Origin: Sporanaerobium hydrogeniformans
Lineage (GTDB): Bacteria > Bacillota > Clostridia > Lachnospirales > Cellulosilyticaceae
Length of the DNA stretch: 64,000 nucleotides
NCBI RefSeq assembly: GCF_002735925.1
Contig: NZ_PEDL01000004.1
Coordinates: 1 to 64,000 of the forward strand
Direction of reading: 5' to 3'
The first letter of the stretch is position 1, and the number at the start of each line of letters is the position of its first letter. A program made the position numbers and the translations under genes. Under the pieces are notes generated by a model. That model searched no databases. It was not told the origin of the DNA and saw nothing but the letters and a program-made list of their open reading frames with translations. Below are positions 48,326-54,903 of this stretch, in pieces.

Positions 48326-48865
48326 TTAATCTAAAGTAGGTTCAATTAGACCATAGGTTCCATTTTTACGCTTATAAACAACATTTACTTCTTCTGTCTC
48401 ACTGTCTAAATAAACAAAGAAGTTGTGACCTACTAACTCCATCTGCATCACTGCTTCTTCTGCATCCATTGGTTTAATGGCAAATCTCTTTTTACGATCA
48501 ATTTTAAGAGTTACATCGTCTTCTATTTGTTCTTCATTTAAAAAGCTTGGTGTAAATTGTACGGTTGCTGTATTTCTATGTTTACTTCTTAATTTGTTTT
48601 TAAATTTATTTACTTGTTTTTCTATTACTTCTACAGCATCATCCATGATGTTGTACATATTCTTACCTTCTACTTCTGCACGTAGAACTGTTCCATTAAA
48701 AGGAATAGTAATCTCAATGATATGGCTCAGCTTTTCAACAATTAATGTAACCTGTGCCTCTACATTGTCATTAAAATACTTATCTAGCTTTTCCATCTTT
48801 TCTGCTACGGCATTTTCTAATGCTGTTGTAAGTTCAATGTTTTTTCCACTAATGTTGTATTTCAT
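48326..48865 (-). CDS. hpf: Ribosome hibernation promoting factor, long form
   Basis: Long HPF pairs two 70S ribosomes into inactive 100S dimers during slow growth. The N-terminal S30AE domain (MKYNISGKNIELTTALENAV to about 105) binds the decoding region. The C-terminal domain (IDRKKRFAIKPMDAEEAVMQ to the end, with VGHNFFVYLDSETEEVNVVY) dimerises. The ATG at 48865 is chosen: GAGGAG lies 8 nt upstream, and upstream TTG/ATG codons overlap that site. The length is 179 aa. A stem-loop abuts the ribosome site. Confidence 0.95.
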   Translation of the reverse strand: MKYNISGKNIELTTALENAVAEKMEKLDKYFNDNVEAQVTLIVEKLSHIIEITIPFNGTVLRAEVEGKNMYNIMDDAVEVIEKQVNKFKNKLRSKHRNTATVQFTPSFLNEEQIEDDVTLKIDRKKRFAIKPMDAEEAVMQMELVGHNFFVYLDSETEEVNVVYKRKNGTYGLIEPTLD

Positions 48866-48881
48866 ATGCATCTCTCCTCTC

Positions 48882-48917
48882 AACTAGCCTACTTGTCTAT
48901 CTATAGATAAGCTAGTT
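48882..48917 (-). promoter_or_regulatory. Stem-loop directly upstream of the hpf ribosome site
   Basis: On the minus strand AACTAG pairs with CTAGTT, and inside it CTTATCTAT pairs with ATAGACAAG (one wobble). The structure ends immediately before GAGAGGAG. It could modulate hpf translation or mRNA processing. Confidence 0.45.
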
Positions 48918-49012
48918 ATACTTTATATATTCGAGATAAGTGATGGATTTCCTTTTTTTATTGAAGATTTTTTTATACATTTTTATATTTTTTTCTCCAA
49001 AAAAATACTGTC

Positions 49013-49525
49013 CTATCTTTTTTCTTTGATAAGCTTATCAAAGAGTATTGCATGTTTTTTCATTAAAAATTTAAAAAGTGGTACACCAGCTAGAGTAATC
49101 ACTACAAATTCACCAATTCCTACCTCTAGCATAGTTAACGCAAGAGGTAATTCAAAAAGCTTGTTGAGCATTATACCAATCATAACTGCATTAATCAAGG
49201 TAGGCCAAATAGAAGCAATCCAAATCCCCACCCTGCTTTGTCTCATCTTCACACCTGTTAAAGCTATTAAAATAACACTTATTAAAGTAGCTATTGTTCC
49301 AACTACAGCATCTAGAATACCATTAGGACCTAATAAATTGGCAATCAGGCAACCTAACGTAAGCCCTGGAATATAGAATGGATCAAAAAAGGCAAAAAGT
49401 GTCATAACTTCTGATAATCTAAATTGGATATTCCCATAGCTCATAAAAGCAAAAGCTAGTGTTAAAGCAACGTAAATTGCTGCAATAGCAGCTGTTTTTA
49501 CAATTCTTTGTGTGGTCATTTTCAT
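49013..49525 (-). CDS. queT: QueT-family queuosine precursor (preQ1) transporter
   Basis: QueT is the substrate-binding S component of an ECF-type transporter importing a queuosine precursor. The 170-aa protein has five to six membrane helices and the family blocks NIQFRLSEVMTLFAFFDP, GCLIANLLGP and IASIWPTLINAVMIG. AGAGGGGA lies 7 nt before the ATG. A preQ1-I riboswitch with a terminator hairpin precedes it and supports the substrate. The ECF energising subunits are not in the window. Confidence 0.93.
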   Translation of the reverse strand: MKMTTQRIVKTAAIAAIYVALTLAFAFMSYGNIQFRLSEVMTLFAFFDPFYIPGLTLGCLIANLLGPNGILDAVVGTIATLISVILIALTGVKMRQSRVGIWIASIWPTLINAVMIGIMLNKLFELPLALTMLEVGIGEFVVITLAGVPLFKFLMKKHAILFDKLIKEKR

Positions 49526-49590
49526 TTTTATTCCCCTCTTAATTTAATTATTTTGCATAGTCAAAAGTTCAGGGCCATGTGGATAAAATT

Positions 49591-49618
49591 AAAAAAATCG
49601 TAGGTTTTCACCTACGAT
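49591..49618 (-). terminator. Riboswitch-controlled terminator upstream of queT
   Basis: On the minus strand ATCGTAGGT (49618-49610) pairs with ACCTACGAT (49605-49597) around a GAAA loop, followed by TTTTTTT. CTACGGTAT from the aptamer end (49677-49669) can pair with ATATCGTAG (49620-49612), forming an antiterminator. Confidence 0.82.
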
Positions 49619-49671
49619 ATACATGCAAATTAAAACCAAACTCCTTTTAAGAAGAAGCTAGTTTACAGATA

Positions 49672-49711
49672 CCGTAGTTTTGTTTAACGACAGGAGGCTT
49701 TCGAACTGTCC
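49672..49711 (-). promoter_or_regulatory. PreQ1-I riboswitch aptamer
   Basis: On the minus strand P1 is GACAG (49710-49706) with CTGTC (49693-49689), enclosing a loop TTCGAAAGCCTC. The A-rich tail GTTAAACAAAACTACGG (49688-49672) resembles the tail of the Thermoanaerobacter preQ1-I aptamer (UUAACAAAACAAGG). The loop CC can pair with the tail GG, giving the H-type pseudoknot. It lies between a strong promoter and a terminator ahead of a preQ1 transporter gene. Ligand binding would free the terminator and shut queT off. Confidence 0.82.
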
Positions 49712-49730
49712 TATGCAATTTTCCTCATTA

Positions 49731-49759
49731 AGTATAGCTGTTTTAAAGCCATTGTGCAA
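49731..49759 (-). promoter_or_regulatory. Promoter of the preQ1 riboswitch/queT transcript
   Basis: The minus strand has -35 TTGCAC (49759-49754), a 17-nt spacer and -10 TATACT (49736-49731). The transcript would start about 12 nt before the aptamer. Confidence 0.8.
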
Positions 49760-49762
49760 GTG

Positions 49763-50650
49763 TTATCTACTTTCACCTCTGGCATGCATATATTCCGACA
49801 AAATAACACCTGCCATAATTAAAATAGCGCCTATCACTGTATATACTGTAATGACCTCTTTAAAAAACAACACTGCAAATAGTGTTCCAAATACAGATTC
49901 CATACATAAAATAATGGCTGCACGAGGTGCTGAAGTGTATTTTTGTCCTACAGTTTGGAATAAAAAGGCAATACAAGTACTAAATACACCTAAATAAAGA
50001 ACGGGTATAAGCATCTGTTTACTTACTGCCTGTGGAATTGGTTCAAAAGGAATGGCAATCATAAAACCAAGCAGACAACATACTACCATTTGAATAACTG
50101 TTAGGCGAATAGGGTCTACCTTCTTAGCAAAATGACCAGTTGAAGTTATTTGTGCTGCAAAAGCAATGGCACATAAAATTCCTAATACCTCTCCGTAACC
50201 GATAGTTAAACCTGTAGCTGCATTGAAGTTTAAAAAGATAAATCCCAAAACAGCAATAAAGCTAGCAATTAAGTTATATTTTTTAATGGGCTCTTTAAAT
50301 ACTACCCTTACAAGAAATGGCACCATAATGACATTCAGTGCTGTTAAGAAAGCTAATTTACTCATCTCTAAATGAATGGCACCTACTGTTTGAAAGCCAA
50401 ACCCAAGGAAAAGGAAAAGGCCTATTATACTCCCATATTTTATTTCTTCTTTTGTAAAGCCTCCAAGCTTCTTCCAAAAAATCAGTACCAATAATATACT
50501 GGCAATGGCAAATCTGGCAGCGATCATATAAAAAGGAGAAAGTGTATTTAAAGATTCTTTTACACCTATGAAGCCCCCTCCCCAAACTAAAGCTGTTATA
50601 AAAAGCATTAAATCTCCTACCCAAGCTGGGATTTTTTTAGTCTCTTTCAT
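49763..50650 (-). CDS. EamA/DMT-family transporter
   Basis: This 295-aa protein has ten hydrophobic helices arranged as two EamA repeats. The first begins with LMLFITALVWGGGFIGVKES, and the second spans about residue 150 onward with the conserved ESVFGTLFAVLFFKE end of the family. Drug/metabolite exporters of this group export amino acids or similar small molecules; the substrate is unknown. The ATG at 50650 is preferred to the GTG just before it. It has no terminator of its own and runs into the queT promoter. Confidence 0.88.
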   Translation of the reverse strand: MKETKKIPAWVGDLMLFITALVWGGGFIGVKESLNTLSPFYMIAARFAIASILLVLIFWKKLGGFTKEEIKYGSIIGLFLFLGFGFQTVGAIHLEMSKLAFLTALNVIMVPFLVRVVFKEPIKKYNLIASFIAVLGFIFLNFNAATGLTIGYGEVLGILCAIAFAAQITSTGHFAKKVDPIRLTVIQMVVCCLLGFMIAIPFEPIPQAVSKQMLIPVLYLGVFSTCIAFLFQTVGQKYTSAPRAAIILCMESVFGTLFAVLFFKEVITVYTVIGAILIMAGVILSEYMHARGESR

Positions 50651-50760
50651 CACTTATTTCCACCCTTTAGCATCCTATTATAGTCCTTATACATAAACAA
50701 TTTAGATGAAAGTATAGCATAATGTTTTTGTATTATAAAGCATTTTTATATTTTTATCAT

Positions 50761-50812
50761 AAAAAAGTTTCAAATAAGTTCTATTTTAGCTAGACTCATT
50801 TGAAACCTTTTT
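50761..50812 (-). terminator. Terminator of surE
   Basis: AAAAAAGTTTCAAAT (50761-50775) pairs with ATTTGAAACCTTTTT (50798-50812), giving T6 on the minus strand. It lies 6 nt past the surE stop. Confidence 0.82.
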
Positions 50813-50818
50813 TAGTGA

Positions 50819-51577
50819 TTATTTTGCAAAAATTTTCTCTACCTTTTCTAATTCCTTAAAATGAGTAAAGTCAAATTGTAAAGGTGTCAAGGTCACATAG
50901 CCTTGTGATAAATAGTAGAGGTCTGCATCGTGTACCTTAATATTCTTATGAAGCCCTTTTAGGGTATAAATCTGCTCTCCATTTTCCTCAGTTATTTCAT
51001 AACTTCCTTCATAAGTGGATTTGCCGAGTTTACAAACCTTAATCCCCTTTATCTTATTCATGGGCTGATCAGGAACGTTAAGATTGAGTACTCTCTCCCC
51101 TTTTAAGTAGTCCCTACCCACTTCCCTAATAATCTTAGCAGTCCACTCTGCGGCCTTACTATAATCCTCATCTTCTCGTGTCCAGTCCACCTCCATAGAT
51201 ACGGCAATGGCGGGTACCCCATAAATAGCTCCTTCAATAGCAGCCGATACAGTCCCCGAATAGAGTATATCTGTACCACAATTAAGTCCCCTATTAATAC
51301 CAGATACAACTAAGTCAATCTTACCTTCACACAAGTTAAGTCCCATTTGTGTACAATCAGCTGGGGTCCCCACTACACTATAGACCTTACAATCTAATCC
51401 TTCTAATTTTTCTTCTTTCACACGTATTGGCATGTGAAGAGTAATGGCATGGCTTGATGCACTCTTCTGCTCCTTGGGTGCTACAATCGTTACATCATGC
51501 TCCTTTGAAAGTCTTTGAGCTAACGTATAAATGCCTCTAGCATCTACTCCATCATCGTTAGTAATAAGTAGTCTCAT
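50819..51577 (-). CDS. surE: 5'/3'-nucleotidase SurE
   Basis: SurE is a metal-dependent nucleoside monophosphate phosphatase. The N-terminal metal site TNDDGVDARGI (residues 6-16), SGINRGLNCGTDILYSGTV near 90 and the VGTPADCTQ loop are all present. The 252-aa length is typical. AAGGAGG precedes the ATG by 5-6 nt. It stands alone between the isochorismatase-like gene and the EamA gene, with a clear terminator. Confidence 0.95.
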   Translation of the reverse strand: MRLLITNDDGVDARGIYTLAQRLSKEHDVTIVAPKEQKSASSHAITLHMPIRVKEEKLEGLDCKVYSVVGTPADCTQMGLNLCEGKIDLVVSGINRGLNCGTDILYSGTVSAAIEGAIYGVPAIAVSMEVDWTREDEDYSKAAEWTAKIIREVGRDYLKGERVLNLNVPDQPMNKIKGIKVCKLGKSTYEGSYEITEENGEQIYTLKGLHKNIKVHDADLYYLSQGYVTLTPLQFDFTHFKELEKVEKIFAK

Positions 51578-51641
51578 ATTGCCTCCTTATGCTTTTAACT
51601 TTTTCTTTTATTATAGCATAGGAAGACCCATTCTTTAAGCC

Positions 51642-52175
51642 CTATAAGCCTTTCCATTCTTCTACTGTTAATACTTTACTAAATCGTGAGGCTTGAATAG
51701 CCAGAACTGTTTCATGAATCTCCTTGCTTTGCTTTTGTCCTCCTGGGGTATTTAAATGAATGGTTCCCGTGGCATCAGATAAAAACTCTACATAATAACC
51801 TAGGTGAAATGCCTCTCGTGCTGTAGTATCACAACACATATGAGTCATATACCCACTTATTACAACGGTATCAATTTGTTCTTTCTTTAAAATATCTTCA
51901 AGTTGAGTTTCATAGAAACTACTAGGCTTGTATTTCTCTATATAATAATCGTAAGATTTATTTTTTATCTGGTTGCAAATTTCCCAGGTTTTACTGCCTT
52001 TTTTAAAGCCACCTTGCATGCTACTGTGTTGTACCACAATAATCGGTATCCCTTGCGCCTTTGCAAAATCCATGGCTTCTAACACCTTATCTAAACTTCC
52101 TTTAGGATAGCTTACTAACATTTCATCTGTAAAATAAATATTTTGCATATCAATAACTAATAATGCTTTTTTCAT
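51642..52175 (-). CDS. Isochorismatase-family cysteine hydrolase
   Basis: The protein is a 177-aa alpha/beta hydrolase of the isochorismatase/nicotinamidase superfamily. The catalytic Asp is in LLVIDMQNIYF (about 7-9), a Lys lies in the IEKYKPSSFYET loop, and the nucleophile Cys is in SGYMTHMCCDTTAREAFHLG near 117. The substrate could be an amide or an N-carbamoyl compound and cannot be fixed from the sequence. It diverges from an Lrp-like regulator gene with a 125-nt gap, which may regulate it. Confidence 0.88.
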   Translation of the reverse strand: MKKALLVIDMQNIYFTDEMLVSYPKGSLDKVLEAMDFAKAQGIPIIVVQHSSMQGGFKKGSKTWEICNQIKNKSYDYYIEKYKPSSFYETQLEDILKKEQIDTVVISGYMTHMCCDTTAREAFHLGYYVEFLSDATGTIHLNTPGGQKQSKEIHETVLAIQASRFSKVLTVEEWKGL

Positions 52176-52300
52176 TGTTTTTCCTCCTCTAACTATCTAA
52201 TATTTATTTAATTTGTTATAATTATTTTAACTTTTTTATCACTTGATAGGTGAAAGAGTCTTTTGGTATTTATTTTAAAAATGAAAGGATTTTACCTTAT

Positions 52301-52714
52301 ATGCTTGATAATGTTGATTTTAAAATTATTGAGATTCTTCAAGAGGATGCACGTACTTCACTTAAAATGATTGGTGAGAAAGTTCACCTTACTCCTCAAG
52401 CTGTATCTAACCGTATCAATCGCCTTTATCATCTAGGCGTTATTACCCATTTTACGATTACAACGAACGAAAAACTCCTGGGTAGGTCTTTGCTTTTTTA
52501 TGTCAATATCATAATGACCACCTCCGACCATCAGGCCTTTATTCATTTTATTCAGCATCAACCTGTTGTTAGAGAATGTTATCGTACAACAGGTCACAGC
52601 TGCTATTTAGCTAAAATATGTTGTGCTGATATGGAGGAAGTAAATACTTTTTTAGAGGAATTACTTCACTATGCTAATTATTCCTTAAACGCCTCTACTC
52701 TGCGTATTAAATAA
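52301..52714 (+). CDS. Lrp/AsnC-family transcriptional regulator
   Basis: An N-terminal helix-turn-helix (IGEKVHLTPQAVSNRINRL, about residues 24-42) is followed by an AsnC/RAM-type ligand domain containing VRECYRTTGHSCYLAKI. I favour the ATG at 52301 (MLDNVDFKIIEILQEDART), the normal Lrp beginning; the frame is open back to a GTG at 52250, which lacks a good ribosome site. The length is then 137 aa. It is divergent from the isochorismatase-like gene, its likely target, and such regulators usually control themselves. The effector is unknown. Confidence 0.88.
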   Translation: MLDNVDFKIIEILQEDARTSLKMIGEKVHLTPQAVSNRINRLYHLGVITHFTITTNEKLLGRSLLFYVNIIMTTSDHQAFIHFIQHQPVVRECYRTTGHSCYLAKICCADMEEVNTFLEELLHYANYSLNASTLRIK

Positions 52715-52724
52715 CCTGCTTTCT

Positions 52725-53372
52725 TTATTTAAATTCTTTCCTATTATAAATACCTCTACTCATACCATAAGAAATACCGTACAAAACAACTCCTATAAGA
52801 ACTAAACTGGACATTATTTTAGTATGAAAGCCTTGCCTAATAATCGCTTGAAGTTGCTGACTATATTCACTACTAGACATCCCCATTAAAATAAAAGCCA
52901 GTACATAGCCTCCCATCATTACCCAGCGACTCTTAATGGCTCCAAAATAAAGTATAATCGGTAAAATAACCGCATTATAAATAAGAGCTATTGCAATTAC
53001 TGTTAAAAGTAAATTTACTAAAACCTCCCCATTCCAGCTGCTTTGTACAACCATCCTTACAGTTAAACTCACCATCATCACTAACGTACTAATTAAAGTA
53101 TATAAAAGAGGTCCTATATATTTAGCTAGGCACATCTCCTTACGTCCCACAGGAAGTGAACAAAGTAATACATCCATTTTATACTTTTCTTCATAAGCTA
53201 AAAGTCCATAGTTAAAGAGGTAACCAACAAGTATAGGTACAACAAGTAGCATCCCACCATTTCCCCAAGGCATTACTAAAGAAAAAATTAGTGCTACAAA
53301 AATCAAATTTTTCAAAGAACTTTTAATAAAAATCCAATCTTTTTTTAATAATTTTATAACACTTTCTAGCAT
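52725..53372 (-). CDS. ABC-2 type transporter permease
   Basis: The 215-aa protein has six hydrophobic segments and the short motif YEEKYKMDVLLCSLPVGRKEM near the second helix, common in ABC-2 permeases of bacitracin/lantibiotic-type exporters. It overlaps the ATPase gene by 7 nt. With the GntR regulator it makes a regulator-ATPase-permease operon like ytrABC, which responds to cell-wall stress in Bacillus. That role is by analogy only. Confidence 0.85.
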   Translation of the reverse strand: MLESVIKLLKKDWIFIKSSLKNLIFVALIFSLVMPWGNGGMLLVVPILVGYLFNYGLLAYEEKYKMDVLLCSLPVGRKEMCLAKYIGPLLYTLISTLVMMVSLTVRMVVQSSWNGEVLVNLLLTVIAIALIYNAVILPIILYFGAIKSRWVMMGGYVLAFILMGMSSSEYSQQLQAIIRQGFHTKIMSSLVLIGVVLYGISYGMSRGIYNRKEFK

Positions 53373-54268
53373 TGTTTATTCCCTCCCCTTAGAGCTTTTT
53401 CTGTTACTACTTTTGAGTTATTATGAGATAAAAAAATCATAATTTCTTCTATAGTAGGTTTACTGTATTTGACTTCTTCTCCAAAGAGCTCGTAAGCTAC
53501 CTTTTTATTCTTCAGAAGTGCCTCACTCCCAAAACTGTTTTCTCTTAGCCCTAGAAATTCCTTGCAAATGTCCCCCTTAAACAAAGCTTTTGGTCCCTTT
53601 ACTAACGAATATTCATTAAGTAGAGTGTCTTTCTCACTATTTAACTTAATCTGTCCATCATTTATATAGACGATGTAATCTCCTGCTTTTTCAAGATCAG
53701 AGGTAATATGCGTAGAATAAAATATGGTTACTTCTTCATTCTGCATATGATCCATAAGAATATCTAAAATTTCATTACGTACTACCGGGTCTAATCCAGA
53801 AGTAGGTTCATCTAGTAAAATCAGTTTCGGATGGTGAGAAAGTGCCATTATCATCGCAAATTGCTTCTTTTGCCCCGTAGAAAGGTCTTTGTATTTTTGC
53901 TTTGAATTAAGATTAAAAAATTGCATATAGCTTTTATATAATACTTCATCCCAATTTTTATAAAATAAAGCTAACATATCTTTGATAGCCTCAAGAGGTG
54001 TTTCCTCTGGGTAACCTGTAGGTTCTCCTACGTATCCTATTTCTTGGTGAATACTCACACTACCTCCCTTTATGTTCTTCCCCAAAACTTCAATACTTCC
54101 TTCATCAAGCTGAAGCATATCTAAAATTAACTTAATAGTTGTCGTTTTTCCTGCTCCATTCTCTCCAATAAACCCTGTCATATAACCTTGCCTTATTGCT
54201 AGTTTAGGAATATTTAATTCAAAGTCCCCCAAGCGTTTTCTTACATTATTAAAAGTAACTGCATACAT
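53366..54268 (-). CDS. ABC transporter ATP-binding protein
   Basis: The protein has Walker A GENGAGKTTT near residue 38, signature LSTGQKKQ, Walker B LILLDEPTSGLDP and a switch histidine in FYSTHITSD. A C-terminal extension of about 90 residues is typical of ABC-2 partner ATPases. The ATG at 54268 is used because GAGGAGGCG, formed by the last codons of the upstream GntR gene, is its ribosome site 7 nt away; a TTG at 54286 is unsupported. The length is 300 aa. Confidence 0.93.
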   Translation of the reverse strand: MYAVTFNNVRKRLGDFELNIPKLAIRQGYMTGFIGENGAGKTTTIKLILDMLQLDEGSIEVLGKNIKGGSVSIHQEIGYVGEPTGYPEETPLEAIKDMLALFYKNWDEVLYKSYMQFFNLNSKQKYKDLSTGQKKQFAMIMALSHHPKLILLDEPTSGLDPVVRNEILDILMDHMQNEEVTIFYSTHITSDLEKAGDYIVYINDGQIKLNSEKDTLLNEYSLVKGPKALFKGDICKEFLGLRENSFGSEALLKNKKVAYELFGEEVKYSKPTIEEIMIFLSHNNSKVVTEKALRGGNKQC

Positions 54269-54272
54269 CTTA

Positions 54273-54647
54273 CTACGCCTCCTCAAAAATTATTTTTAAA
54301 CGTTCCTGTAAATCCTCTAAGTTCATCCCTATACCTTTAGCTGCTAAAACTATCCCTTCCAACTGGTCTTCTATTTGACTGATTTGACTTTCACGTAATC
54401 GCTCTGTATTTACCATAGATACATAGGTTCCTTTTCCTAGAGCGGTTGCTACAAAACCTTCTATTTCTAATTCTTCATACGCCCTTTTAACAGTAATAAT
54501 GCTAACTTTAAGTTCTTTTGCCATCATCCGAATGGATGGTAATAATTCTCCTTGCTTTAGTTCGCCACTTAAAATAAGTTTTTTAATTTGGTTCGTGATT
54601 TGTTCATAAAGCGGCATTGAACTATCACTCATAATAATAATATCCAT
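54273..54647 (-). CDS. GntR-family transcriptional regulator, YtrA type
   Basis: This short regulator (124 aa) is made of an N-terminal winged helix (PLYEQITNQIKKLILSG to GTYVSM, about 11-77, with recognition helix VSIITVKRAYEELE) and a short C-terminal dimerisation helix pair. It lacks an effector domain, as in the YtrA subfamily. AGGTG precedes the ATG. It is the first gene of the operon with an ABC ATPase and permease, and its own promoter carries a palindromic operator candidate at the start site, implying autorepression. Confidence 0.92.
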   Translation of the reverse strand: MDIIIMSDSSMPLYEQITNQIKKLILSGELKQGELLPSIRMMAKELKVSIITVKRAYEELEIEGFVATALGKGTYVSMVNTERLRESQISQIEDQLEGIVLAAKGIGMNLEDLQERLKIIFEEA

Positions 54648-54711
54648 ACTTCACCTAGCCTTTTCTCAAACAAGTTATTCATTATCAGTTAACCTCTTCA
54701 AAAGTACCTAT

Positions 54712-54734
54712 CTGTATATATTATATATATACAG
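54712..54734. promoter_or_regulatory. Candidate operator for the YtrA-type regulator
   Basis: CTGTATATA (54712-54720) and TATATACAG (54726-54734) are perfect 9-bp inverted arms around TTATA. They lie immediately downstream of the -10 box, covering the transcription start. Confidence 0.6.
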
Positions 54735-54735
54735 T

Positions 54736-54764
54736 ATAGTACACTTTTTCTTTTCATATGTCAA
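54736..54764 (-). promoter_or_regulatory. Promoter of the GntR-ABC operon
   Basis: The minus strand has -35 TTGACA (54764-54759), a 17-nt spacer and -10 TACTAT (54741-54736), followed at once by the inverted repeat. Confidence 0.8.
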
Positions 54765-54865
54765 TCCTAAACATTTTCTTCTTTTTCTAATACTTGTGCC
54801 TCTTTCCGCCCTACTTTTTTACTATTAATTATTGTATAATTAAGATGTATTTCTCTAATAAGAAA

Positions 54866-54890
54866 AATCCTTTTTATTCAAAAAAGGATT
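54866..54890 (+). promoter_or_regulatory. Hairpin abutting the ribosome site of the GGDEF fusion gene
   Basis: AATCCTTTTT (54866-54875) pairs perfectly with AAAAAGGATT (54881-54890). The ribosome site GGAGG begins at 54891. This could influence translation. A TATAAT at 54835-54840 is the probable -10, with a weak -35. Confidence 0.45.
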
Positions 54891-54903
54891 GGAGGTAAAT
54901 AAA

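Noticed and set aside
49680-49997. Plus-strand 105-codon frame near queT
   Set aside because: It overlaps the riboswitch and the EamA gene on the other strand and has no family similarity or ribosome site.
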